Positions 19,515 through 27,584 of a DNA stretch of 64,000 nt are shown in pieces. The notes below the pieces were generated by a model, which had not been told where the DNA came from, did no database searches, and worked only from the letters and a program-made list of their open reading frames with translations. Where the stretch lies: contig NZ_CP108093.1 of assembly GCF_036188265.1 (NCBI RefSeq), forward strand, positions 5,600,001 to 5,664,000, given 5' to 3'. A program made the translations under genes and the position numbers. Every line of letters starts with the position of its first letter. Position 1 is the first letter of the stretch. The DNA comes from Streptomyces sp. NBC_00247. GTDB lineage: Bacteria; Actinomycetota; Actinomycetes; Streptomycetales; Streptomycetaceae.

Positions 19515-20018
19515 GTGACCGAGGGGGAGCGGACGCCGCGCCTGAGACCTCCGGCGCACTCGCTCGACCGGCGTGCCGTCGGCTGGTGGCGCGCCCAGTG
19601 GCTGCTGCTGACGGCGGCGCCGCTGGCCGCGCTCGGCGTCCTCGCCACTCTCATCGCCCCGGCCCGGCCGTGGCTGCTGCTCTCCGCGGCGGTCACGGCC
19701 GGGCTCGGTGCCTGCTGCGCCGCCGTACTGCCCCGCTGGTGGTTCCGTACCCACCGCTGGGAGGTCACCGAGGACGCCGTCTACGTCCGCACCGGACTCT
19801 TCCTCCAGGAGTGGCGGATCGCGCCTATGTCGCGCATCCAGACCGTCGACACGGTCCGGGGACCGCTGGAACAGCTCTTCGGACTCGCCACCCTCACCGT
19901 CACCACCGCCTCGGCCAAGGGAGCGGTTCGGATCGCGGGGCTCGGGCACGAACCCGCCGCCGCGCTCGCCGAACGGCTGACCCGGATCACCCGGGACACC
20001 TCCGGCGACGCCACGTGA
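19515..20018 (+). CDS. PH domain-containing membrane protein (YdbS-like)
   Basis: 167 residues: a short cytoplasmic N-terminus, two adjacent membrane helices (about residues 30-70), then one bacterial PH-like domain (bPH2) with WEVTEDAVYVRTGLF ... RIQTVDTVRGPLEQLFGLATLTVTTAS. This layout is that of YdbS/YdaS-type proteins, of poorly known role in the envelope. The GTG start lies 4 bases after the pgi stop. Its stop overlaps the start of the next PH-domain gene (GTGA), so the pair is coupled and their products probably interact. Confidence 0.85.
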   Translation: MTEGERTPRLRPPAHSLDRRAVGWWRAQWLLLTAAPLAALGVLATLIAPARPWLLLSAAVTAGLGACCAAVLPRWWFRTHRWEVTEDAVYVRTGLFLQEWRIAPMSRIQTVDTVRGPLEQLFGLATLTVTTASAKGAVRIAGLGHEPAAALAERLTRITRDTSGDAT

Positions 20019-21622
20019 ACACCGTGACCCCTTCGGACACCCCCGGCAGCGACGACGGCTGGCGCCGCCTCGACCCCCGTACCGCCCTGATCACCGCGGT
20101 ACTCACGGCCGGGGTGGTGGTGGGCACCGCCGTCCCGATGGCCATGGGGTTCCTCGGCCACTTCGGCGCCGCCCGGGCCGGGCTCTGGACAGCCGCCGGG
20201 GCCGTCCTGCTGACCGGCTGCGCCGTCCTCGTGGACCACGTCCGCTGGCGCCGCACCCGCTACCGGATCGGCGTCGCACACGTCGACCTCCACTCCGGGC
20301 TGCTGCTCGTACGACGCCGCTCGCTCGCCCTCGACCGCGTCCGCACCGTCGACCTCACCGCCCGCCCATTGCTGCGGGTCCTCGGCCTGGTCACCGTACG
20401 GATCGGCACCGGCGAGCACCGGGACGGCGAATCGACCCTGCGACTCGACCCCGTCACCCGGGCCGAGGGCGAACGGCTGCGCCGGCTGCTGCTGGCGCGG
20501 GACGCGGACGGGGCCGTCGGTGAACGCCACGGAGAGCTGGCCGTCCTCGACCCCCGCTGGATCCGCTATGCCCCGGTCTCCTTCGTGGCCCCGATGCTCG
20601 GCGGCGCCGCGGCCGGCGGGGTGATGCAGGTGAGCGAGTGGGCCGGCGCGCAGGGCGACGTCGTCCACTGGACCGTCGAACTCTTCCGCGCCCTCCCGTT
20701 GTTCTGGACACTCGCCGTTCTCGTCGCGGCGGCCCTCCTCACCGGGGCGGCCGGAGCCCTCGGGCTCTGGACCGAGATGTGGTGGAACTACCGCCTGGAG
20801 CGCGAACCCGGCGGCACCCTGCGGGTCCGCCGCGGCCTGCTGACCTCGCGCTCCACCACCGTCGAGGAGGCCCGGCTGCGCGGCGCCGAGCTGGTGGAGC
20901 CCCTGGGCGTCCGGCTGTTCGGCGCCGCCCGGGTGGACGCGATCACCACCGGGCTGGCCGACGACGAGGAGGCCAAGGAGGCGAGCCACAGCACCCTGCT
21001 GCCCGCCGTGCCCCGGCCGGAGGCGGAGCGGATCGTGGCGGCCGTGCTCCGCGAGGAGTCCGCCCCGACCGCCGCGCCGCTGACCGGACACCCGCGCGCC
21101 GCCCTGGGCCGCCGGCTGCGGCGCGCCCTCGCGGTGGCACTGACCCCGGTGGCGCTCCTGGCGGTGCTCGGGACCGTGACCACGCCGGTCCTGCTGTGGA
21201 CCGCGCTGGGCTGCGCGGCGGTGGGCGTACCGGTCGCGGTGGCGCTCGCCCGTGACGCGTACCGGAGCCTCGGCCACGTCCTCACCGGCCGCCACCTGGT
21301 CACCCGCTCCGGCACCGTACGGCGCTCGACCGCCGCCCTGGAGCGGTCCGGGGTGATCGGCTGGACGATTCGGCAGTCGTACTTCCAGCGGCGGGCGGGC
21401 CTGGCGGACATCACGGCCACCACGGCCGCCGGAACGGGCGCCTACGCGGTGTACGACACCGGCGCGGGCGAGGGGCTCGCCTTCGCCGCCGAGGCCGTAC
21501 CGGGGCTGCTGGCGCCGTTCCTGGAGTGGGACGAGGGCGACCGCCCGGGCCGGGACTCCGCGCCGGTGCCCCGTCCGGACCACCGGGTCGGACCGTCGGA
21601 GCACACGGACCCCGCTGGCTGA
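20015..21622 (+). CDS. Multi-PH-domain membrane protein (YdbT-like)
   Basis: 535 residues. Three bPH2 modules alternate with paired membrane helices: the first with YRIGVAHVDLHSGLLLVRRRSLALDRVRTVD, the second with YRLEREPGGTLRVRRGLLTSRSTTVEEARLRGAELVE, and the third with LTGRHLVTRSGTVRRSTAALERSGVIGW. This is the YdbT layout, and as in other bacteria it sits next to a single-PH YdbS-like partner. In B. subtilis the pair has been linked to resistance to bacteriocin-like or alkaline stress; the function here is inferred only. GTG at 20024 is an alternative start. Confidence 0.85.
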   Translation: MNTVTPSDTPGSDDGWRRLDPRTALITAVLTAGVVVGTAVPMAMGFLGHFGAARAGLWTAAGAVLLTGCAVLVDHVRWRRTRYRIGVAHVDLHSGLLLVRRRSLALDRVRTVDLTARPLLRVLGLVTVRIGTGEHRDGESTLRLDPVTRAEGERLRRLLLARDADGAVGERHGELAVLDPRWIRYAPVSFVAPMLGGAAAGGVMQVSEWAGAQGDVVHWTVELFRALPLFWTLAVLVAAALLTGAAGALGLWTEMWWNYRLEREPGGTLRVRRGLLTSRSTTVEEARLRGAELVEPLGVRLFGAARVDAITTGLADDEEAKEASHSTLLPAVPRPEAERIVAAVLREESAPTAAPLTGHPRAALGRRLRRALAVALTPVALLAVLGTVTTPVLLWTALGCAAVGVPVAVALARDAYRSLGHVLTGRHLVTRSGTVRRSTAALERSGVIGWTIRQSYFQRRAGLADITATTAAGTGAYAVYDTGAGEGLAFAAEAVPGLLAPFLEWDEGDRPGRDSAPVPRPDHRVGPSEHTDPAG

Positions 21623-21781
21623 CGGGCCCGGCGGAGCCGGGTGGATCACCCGTTCCGGACCCGGTTCGCCGCCCTGCCCGGTACCCTCGCGACCGCCGAG
21701 GCCACCGGGCCCGGCACCAGGGTTCGGCCGACCACGGCATCGTGAGGACACGGTGTGTCGGCGTACGGAGCGGAGAACACC

Positions 21782-22114
21782 ATGCCCCGATGGTTCGTCG
21801 TAGAGATCAGCGGCGAGACGCCACTCTTCCAGCAGGGGGTCGAGCGTGAGATCGAGGGGACCGAGGAGGAAGCCCTGGCCGGCCTGAGGGACGTCGTCGA
21901 CAACTTCGCGAAGGCGCGTACCGAATCGGGCCGACGACGTCAGCGCAGGCAGGTCAGCCGCATATCCGAGCGGAGCTACTTCGTGCGCGTGCACAACCGG
22001 AAGGTCGAGCAGGCCCACTTCACCCTCGCCGAAGTCGTCGCCGACACGCACGACGACGCCCTTCCGGACACGGTGAGCGGCGGGCCCGGGGCGGTGCCGG
22101 TCCCGGGCCCGTGA
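21782..22114 (+). CDS. Conserved hypothetical protein (110 aa)
   Basis: The protein starts MPRWFVVEISGETPLFQQGV, has a basic cluster (GRRRQRRQVSR) near the middle, and ends in a Pro/Gly-rich tail. I do not recognise a domain. The ATG at 21782 has GGAG 7 bases upstream; an in-frame GTG at 21755 with GAGGA upstream is a serious alternative (119 aa). GC-rich third positions support coding. It is transcribed alone between the PH-domain pair and a convergent VOC gene. Confidence 0.65.
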   Translation: MPRWFVVEISGETPLFQQGVEREIEGTEEEALAGLRDVVDNFAKARTESGRRRQRRQVSRISERSYFVRVHNRKVEQAHFTLAEVVADTHDDALPDTVSGGPGAVPVPGP

Positions 22115-22144
22115 GGTCCCGGGTGCGTCCGGGGCGGCGTGGCC

Positions 22145-22516
22145 TCAGCCGTGCGTCGTGTCGATGACGCAGAAGCGGTTGCCCTCGGTGTCGGCGAGCA
22201 CCACGAAATCCGGGTCCGGCGGGTAGTGCGGCCAGTCCACCCGGGAGGCGCCGAGGCCGAGCAGGCGGGCCACCTCGCCCTCCTGGTCCTCGGTGTAGAC
22301 GTCGAGGTGGACGCGCGGCACCTCCTGGACGGGGCTGTCGGGGCCGCTCCGGCCGAGGGAGAGGCCGACGCCGTGGCCCTCGGCCGGGACCAGGACCACC
22401 CAGTCGTCCTCGGCGGGCTCGCGCTCCACGTAGGCGAGCGCGGCCTTCCAGAACGCCGCGGCCCGACCTACGTCGGACGCCCCCATCACCACGGTGCCGA
22501 TGCGTGACGTCGTCAT
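22145..22516 (-). CDS. VOC family (glyoxalase/bleomycin-resistance-like) protein
   Basis: 123 residues with the two-repeat VOC fold: VVMGASDVGRAAAFWKAAL at the start, RVHLDVYTED in the middle and VVLADTEGNRFCVIDT at the end. His and Glu positions suit a divalent metal site. Substrate unknown. The start overlaps the region upstream of the plus-strand frameshifted gene, so the two are divergently oriented. Confidence 0.8.
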   Translation of the reverse strand: MTTSRIGTVVMGASDVGRAAAFWKAALAYVEREPAEDDWVVLVPAEGHGVGLSLGRSGPDSPVQEVPRVHLDVYTEDQEGEVARLLGLGASRVDWPHYPPDPDFVVLADTEGNRFCVIDTTHG

Positions 22517-22539
22517 GCGGAGAAGCCTGCCATGCCGAG

Positions 22540-22936
22540 GTGGGGGAGAAGGCCCCTTACCCTGCTCCGTGTTCGAGGGGTGTCATCGACGTCCCGGCGG
22601 ACGCGACGGGCATCGGCCGGTCCCTGCACGCCGTGATGAGCGACTTCGGCGGCTACTTCGTCACCGCGCGGGTCGAGAACGACGATGGCTCCCCCGGCGA
22701 GGAGGGCCTGACCGAGGAGCACGCGACGTGGCTCGACGGCGTCTGCGAGGCGACGGGCCGCATCTTCGTCCCGGTCGACCTGCTCCGTGAGCCGTACGAA
22801 GGCCCGTCGGTCCTGTCGGCGGCCGGGGACGGCGCTGGCCGCGACGCTCGTGGCCGCAGGTGAGGCAGAAGAAGAGCAGGGGGACGAGGACTTGGGAAAG
22901 TCGAGTTGGCACGACCGCTACTTCGACCACATGTGA
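22540..22936 (+). pseudogene. Frameshifted conserved hypothetical gene
   Basis: The first part reads VIDVPADATGIGRSLHAVMS through LLREPYEGPSVLSAAGDG with strong third-position GC. It then runs to an early TGA at 22861-22863. Shifting one frame at about 22832-22834 (GGCGCTGGCC) continues a coherent protein, LAATLVAAGEAEEEQGDEDL ... SWHDRYFDHM, to a TGA at 22934-22936, again with G/C at third positions. This is best explained by a one-base loss or two-base gain in one gene, either real or a sequencing error. The start is uncertain: in-frame GTGs occur at 22504 and 22540. Function unknown. Confidence 0.6.
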
Positions 22937-22994
22937 GACGGCCGGGAGGGTCCGTCCCTCGCTCACGCCTCTCCCGGGTGGGCGAGCGACGGCC

Positions 22995-23037
22995 GGAGGC
23001 CCGGCCCCCGCTCGTGACGAGCGGGAACCGGGCCTCC
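22995..23037. terminator. Bidirectional hairpin between the frameshifted gene and pgl
   Basis: GGAGGCCCGG (22995-23004) pairs with 23028-23037, and CCCGCTCG (23007-23014) with 23018-23025, leaving a 3-base loop. It lies between convergent genes and can serve both. Confidence 0.75.
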
Positions 23038-23059
23038 CCGTACAGCCGGTGACGACCTC

Positions 23060-23842
23060 TCAGGAAGAGGCCGGCGGGTAGAGATCGCGGGGCAGCCGCG
23101 AGGCCGCCGCCGCGTCGAGCAGCCAGAGCGTCCGGGCACGGCCGTACGCGCCCGCCGCCGGAGCCTGGATCTCCCCGGCGCCGGACAGGGCGATGGCCGC
23201 GGCCTCCGCCTTGTCCTCGCCCGCCGCGAGCAGCCACACCTCGCGCGCCGCCCGGATGGCCGGGAGCGTGAGGGTGACCCGGGTGGGCGGCGGCTTGGGG
23301 GCGCCGTGCACACCGACGACGGTGCGCTCGGTCTCCCGTACCGCGGGCAGCTCCGGGAAGAGCGAGGCGACATGGGTGTCCGGTCCGACGCCCAGCATCA
23401 GCACGTCGAACGTCGGGACCGGCCCGTGGTCCTCCGGGCGTGCGGCTGCGGCGAGTTCGGCGGCGTAACCCGCGGCGGCCGCGTCCACGTCGTTCCCGAA
23501 CGGACCGTTCGACGCCGGCATCGGGTGCACCCGTGCCGGGTCCAGGGCGACCGCGTCCAGCAGGGCCTCACGGGCCTGCGTGACGTTGCGCTCCGGGTCG
23601 CCGTCCGGCTCGAACCGCTCGTCGCCCCACCACAGGTCGAGCCGCGACCAGTCGATCGCGTCCCGGGCGGGCGCGGCGGCGAGCGCGGCCAGCAGGCCGT
23701 TGCCGTTGCGCCCGCCGGTCAGCACCACCGAGGCGTATCCGCGAGCGGCCTGGGCGTCCACGATCTTCGTGATCAGCCGGGCCGCCGCGGCTTGCGCCAT
23801 CAGCTCCTTGTCGCGGTGCACGACCAGTTGAGGGGCACTCAC
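23060..23842 (-). CDS. pgl: 6-phosphogluconolactonase
   Basis: 260 residues of the DevB/glucosamine-6-phosphate isomerase-like family, with VVLTGGRNGNGLLAAL, LWWGDERFEPDGDPERN and LMLGVGPDTHVASLFP in order. It hydrolyses 6-phosphogluconolactone, the product of Zwf. Last gene of the tkt-tal-zwf-opcA-pgl operon; its GTG start overlaps the opcA stop (GTGA), so it is translationally coupled. Confidence 0.95.
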   Translation of the reverse strand: MSAPQLVVHRDKELMAQAAAARLITKIVDAQAARGYASVVLTGGRNGNGLLAALAAAPARDAIDWSRLDLWWGDERFEPDGDPERNVTQAREALLDAVALDPARVHPMPASNGPFGNDVDAAAAGYAAELAAAARPEDHGPVPTFDVLMLGVGPDTHVASLFPELPAVRETERTVVGVHGAPKPPPTRVTLTLPAIRAAREVWLLAAGEDKAEAAAIALSGAGEIQAPAAGAYGRARTLWLLDAAAASRLPRDLYPPASS

Positions 23843-24897
23843 TTGGACTCCGCCTTCTTGGCCGGAGCGGCCTTCTTCGCGGGGGCGGCCTTCGGCTTCC
23901 CCGCCGCCGGAGCCTCGCTCCCGGCAGCATCCGCCGCGGGAGCGGCGGGGGTGGCCGCCGCGACCTCGCCGGCACCGCTCAGGTTCTCGACACCGAACTT
24001 CACCGTCGTCGCGTAGGTGTTGTCCGGGTCGAGGCGCCGCAGCTCCTCCGCCAGCAGCTCGGCGGTGTCACGCCGCTTGAGCGCCACGCCGCGGTCGGGC
24101 TGACCGGTCATCGAGAGGGTGGCCAGTGAGCCGTCCGCACGGTCGAGAACGATCGGGCCGTTCTTCGTCTCCATGCGGACCGCGGTCAGACCGGGGCCCT
24201 GGGAGGGCGTACGCCCCACCGGGACGCCGAGCCGGTCCGCCAGCCACATCGCGAGCAGCTCGCAGCTCGGGTTGTCCGCCTCGCCCTCGACGGTCGCCGA
24301 GACGACCTCGGCGGGCTGCTGGTCCAGGGCGGCGGCCAGCATCGAACGCCACGGCGTGATGCGGGTCCACGCCAGGTCCGTGTCGCCGGGCTCGTACGTC
24401 GCCGCGCGGACGGCCAGCCCGTCGAGCGGGTGCTCGGCGGAGCCGGTGTCCGTGATGCGGCGCTGGGCGAGCGCGCCGAGCGGGTCCTTCGCCGGGTCGG
24501 CCGGGGCGTCCTCGGCCCACCACACCACGACCGGGGCGTCCGGCAGCAGCAGCGGCAGGACCACCGACTGGGCGTGGTTGGCGAGTTCGCCGTGGAGACG
24601 CAGGACGACCGTCTCACCGGTGCCCGAGTCGGAACCGACCCGGATCTCGGCGTCGAGACGCGCGTCGCGACGGCTGCGCGGCGAGCGGCTGACCCGCTTG
24701 ATCACCGCGATGATCCGCGAGGGGTGCTCGCGGGAGGAGTCGCTCGCCGCCTTGAGGGCGTCGTAGGCGTTCTCCTCGTCCGTGACGACGACCAGCGTGA
24801 GCACCATGCCGATGGCCGGGGTGCCGATGGCACGGCGAGCCGAGATCAGCGCGTTGTTGATCTTGCTGGACGTGGTTTCCGTGAGATCGATCTTCAT
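23839..24897 (-). CDS. opcA: Glucose-6-phosphate dehydrogenase assembly protein OpcA
   Basis: 352 residues. It starts MKIDLTETTSSKINNALISA and has the family core APVVVWWAEDAPADPAKDPLG with the ITDTGSAEHPL segment. OpcA is required for active G6PDH assembly in cyanobacteria and is found next to zwf in actinobacteria. The last ~45 residues are an Ala/Pro/Lys-rich tail (repeated APAKK). The ATG overlaps the zwf stop and its own stop overlaps pgl. Confidence 0.95.
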   Translation of the reverse strand: MKIDLTETTSSKINNALISARRAIGTPAIGMVLTLVVVTDEENAYDALKAASDSSREHPSRIIAVIKRVSRSPRSRRDARLDAEIRVGSDSGTGETVVLRLHGELANHAQSVVLPLLLPDAPVVVWWAEDAPADPAKDPLGALAQRRITDTGSAEHPLDGLAVRAATYEPGDTDLAWTRITPWRSMLAAALDQQPAEVVSATVEGEADNPSCELLAMWLADRLGVPVGRTPSQGPGLTAVRMETKNGPIVLDRADGSLATLSMTGQPDRGVALKRRDTAELLAEELRRLDPDNTYATTVKFGVENLSGAGEVAAATPAAPAADAAGSEAPAAGKPKAAPAKKAAPAKKAESK

Positions 24898-26426
24898 GGC
24901 CGGCGCCAGCTCCGTCCGTCGCGTGCGAGCATCTCGTCCGCCTCGGCCGGACCCCAGGTGCCGGCCGGGTACTGCGCGGGCTTGCCGTGCTTGTCCCAGT
25001 ACTCCTCGATCGGGTCGAGGATGTTCCAGGAGAGCTCGACCTCCTGGTGGCGGGGGAAGAGGTTGGCGTCACCGAGCAGCACATCGAGGATGAGCCGCTC
25101 GTACGCCTCCGGGCTGGACTCGGTGAAGGACTCGCCGTAGGCGAAGTCCATCGTGACGTCCCGGACCTCCATGGAGGTTCCCGGCACCTTCGAGCCGAAC
25201 CGCACGGTGACACCCTCGTCCGGCTGGACGCGGATGACCAGGGCGTTGCCGCCCAGCTCCTCCGTCGCGCCGGACTCGAAGGGGAGGTACGGAGCGCGCT
25301 TGAAGACGACCGCGATCTCCGTGACGCGGCGGCCGAGGCGCTTACCGGTGCGGAGGTAGAACGGGACGCCCGCCCAGCGGCGGTTGTTGACCGTCAGCTT
25401 GATCGCCGCGAAGGTGTCGGTCGTCGACTTGGGGTCGATGCCGTCCTCTTCGAGGTAGCCGAGGACTTCCTCGCCGCCCTGCCAGGCGTGGCTGTACTGG
25501 CCGCGCACGGTGTGCTTGCCCAGGTCCTCGGGCAGCTCGACGGCGGTGAGCACCTTGAGCTTCTCCGCGACCAGCGCCTTCGGGTGGAAGGAGCCGGGCT
25601 CCTCCATCGCGGTGAGGGCCAGCAGCTGGAGCAGGTGGTTCTGGATGACGTCACGGGCAGCGCCGATGCCGTCGTAGTAACCGGCCCGGCCACCGATGCC
25701 GATGTCCTCGGCCATCGTGATCTGGATGTGGTCGACGTACGACCGGTTCCAGATCGGCTCGAACATCGTGTTGGCGAAACGCAGTGCCAGGATGTTCTGG
25801 ACGGTCTCCTTGCCCAGGTAGTGGTCGATGCGGAAGACCTCGTTGGGCGGGAAGACGTCGTGCACGAGCTGGTTCAGCTCCTGCGCGCTCTCCAGGTCGT
25901 GCCCGAACGGCTTCTCGATGACGGCGCGGCGCCAGGCGCCCTCCGTCTGCTCCGCGAGACCGTGCTTCTTGAGCTGCTCGACGACCTTGGGGAAGAACTT
26001 CGGCGGCACGGACAGGTAGAAGGCGAAGTTGCCTCCGGTGCCCTGCGCCTTGTTGAGTTCGTCGATCGTCTCCTTGAGAGTCTCGAACGCCTCGTCGTCG
26101 TCGAAGTTGCCGGGCACGAACCGCATGCCCTGGCTCAGCTGCTGCCAGACCTCCTCGCGGAAGGGGGTGCGGGAGTGCTCCTTGACGGCGTCGTGGACGA
26201 CCTGGGCGAAGTCCTCGTCCTCCCAGTCGCGGCGCGCGAAGCCGATGAGCGAGAAGCCCGGCGGCAGCAGGCCGCGGTTGGCCAGGTCGTAAACGGCGGG
26301 CATGAGCTTTTTTCTGGACAAATCGCCCGTGACACCGAAGATGACCAGGCCCGACGGCCCCGCGATGCGCGGGAGCCGTCGGTCCTGGGGGTCACGAAGC
26401 GGGTTTGCTCCGGGAACACCAGACAA
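24894..26426 (-). CDS. zwf: Glucose-6-phosphate 1-dehydrogenase
   Basis: 510 residues. The NADP-binding GVTGDLSRKKLMPAVYDL motif, the catalytic RIDHYLGKE with its His, and the C-terminal GTWGPAEADEML are present. It makes NADPH and 6-phosphogluconolactone. The start codon appears to be TTG at 26426 (MSGVPGANPLRD), 5 bases after the tal stop; no ATG or GTG fits the conserved N-terminus better. It overlaps opcA by 4 bases. Confidence 0.96.
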   Translation of the reverse strand: MSGVPGANPLRDPQDRRLPRIAGPSGLVIFGVTGDLSRKKLMPAVYDLANRGLLPPGFSLIGFARRDWEDEDFAQVVHDAVKEHSRTPFREEVWQQLSQGMRFVPGNFDDDEAFETLKETIDELNKAQGTGGNFAFYLSVPPKFFPKVVEQLKKHGLAEQTEGAWRRAVIEKPFGHDLESAQELNQLVHDVFPPNEVFRIDHYLGKETVQNILALRFANTMFEPIWNRSYVDHIQITMAEDIGIGGRAGYYDGIGAARDVIQNHLLQLLALTAMEEPGSFHPKALVAEKLKVLTAVELPEDLGKHTVRGQYSHAWQGGEEVLGYLEEDGIDPKSTTDTFAAIKLTVNNRRWAGVPFYLRTGKRLGRRVTEIAVVFKRAPYLPFESGATEELGGNALVIRVQPDEGVTVRFGSKVPGTSMEVRDVTMDFAYGESFTESSPEAYERLILDVLLGDANLFPRHQEVELSWNILDPIEEYWDKHGKPAQYPAGTWGPAEADEMLARDGRSWRRP

Positions 26427-26431
26427 AGTGG

Positions 26432-27550
26432 TCAGCCCTCCGAAGGAGCGAGGCGCGCGAGCTCCGCCTCGGTCGACTTGAGCAGGTCGTTCCAGGCGGC
26501 CTCGAACTTCTCGACACCCTCGGACTCCAGCAGCGCCACGACCTCGTCGTAGCTCACGCCGAGCTTCTTGATGGCGTCGAGGTCGGCACGCGCCTGGTCG
26601 TAACCGCCGGCGACCGTGTTGCCGGTGATCTCACCGTGGTCGGCCACGGCCTCCAGGGTCGCCTCCGGCATGGTGTTGACCGTGTTCGGGGCGACGAGGT
26701 CGTCGACGTACAGGGTGTCCTTGAGGGACGGGTCCTTGACGCCGGTCGAGGCCCACAGCGGGCGCTGCTTGTTGGCCTGCGCCTTGTCCAGGGCGGCCCA
26801 GCGGTCGGAAGAGAAGATCTCCTCGTACGCCTCGTACGCCAGACGGGCGTTGGCCAGGGCGGACTTGCCCTTGGCGGCCTTGGCCTCGTCGCTGCCGACG
26901 GCGTCCAGACGCTTGTCGATCTCGGCGTCCACGCGGGACACGAAGAAGGAGGCGACCGAGTGGATCTTCGACAGGTCCAGGCCCGCGGCCTTCGCCTGCT
27001 CCAGACCGGTGATGTAGGCGTCCACGACCTCGCGGTAGCGCTCCAGTGAGAAGATCAGCGTCACGTTGACGCTGATGCCCTTCGCGATGACCTCGGTGAT
27101 CGCCGGCAGACCGGCCTTCGTCGCCGGGATCTTGATGAGGGTGTTCGGCCGGTCCACCAGCCAGGCCAGCTGCTTGGCCTCGGCGACGGTCGGCACGGTG
27201 TGGTGGGCCAGACGCGGGTCGACCTCGATGGAGACCCGGCCGTCCTGGCCGTCGGTGGCGTCGAACACCGGACGCAGGATGTCGGCGGCGTCACGGACGT
27301 CCGCCGTCGTGATCATGCGGATGGCTTCCTCGACGGTGACCTTGCGGGACGCGAGGTCGGTGAGCTGCTGCTCGTAACCGTCGCCCGAGGAGATCGCCTT
27401 CTGGAAGATCGACGGGTTGGTGGTGACACCGACGACGTGGCTCTGGTCGATCAGCTCGGCGAGGTTGCCGGACGTGATGCGCTTGCGGGACAGGTCGTCG
27501 AGCCAGATCGCGACGCCTTCGTCGGAAAGGCGCTTCAGTGCGTCTGTCAT
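26432..27550 (-). CDS. tal: Transaldolase
   Basis: 372 residues. The start of the barrel has GVTTNPSIFQKAI, the Schiff-base Lys lies in TLIKIPATKAG, and SVASFFVSRVD follows. It transfers dihydroxyacetone units in the non-oxidative pentose-phosphate pathway. The actinobacterial long form fits this length. The ATG at 27550 has AGGAG 8 bases upstream; the frame is open further upstream, but without conservation-like sequence. Confidence 0.96.
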   Translation of the reverse strand: MTDALKRLSDEGVAIWLDDLSRKRITSGNLAELIDQSHVVGVTTNPSIFQKAISSGDGYEQQLTDLASRKVTVEEAIRMITTADVRDAADILRPVFDATDGQDGRVSIEVDPRLAHHTVPTVAEAKQLAWLVDRPNTLIKIPATKAGLPAITEVIAKGISVNVTLIFSLERYREVVDAYITGLEQAKAAGLDLSKIHSVASFFVSRVDAEIDKRLDAVGSDEAKAAKGKSALANARLAYEAYEEIFSSDRWAALDKAQANKQRPLWASTGVKDPSLKDTLYVDDLVAPNTVNTMPEATLEAVADHGEITGNTVAGGYDQARADLDAIKKLGVSYDEVVALLESEGVEKFEAAWNDLLKSTEAELARLAPSEG

Positions 27551-27584
27551 GGAATTACATCTCCTACTGGATCGTATGTCTGCG

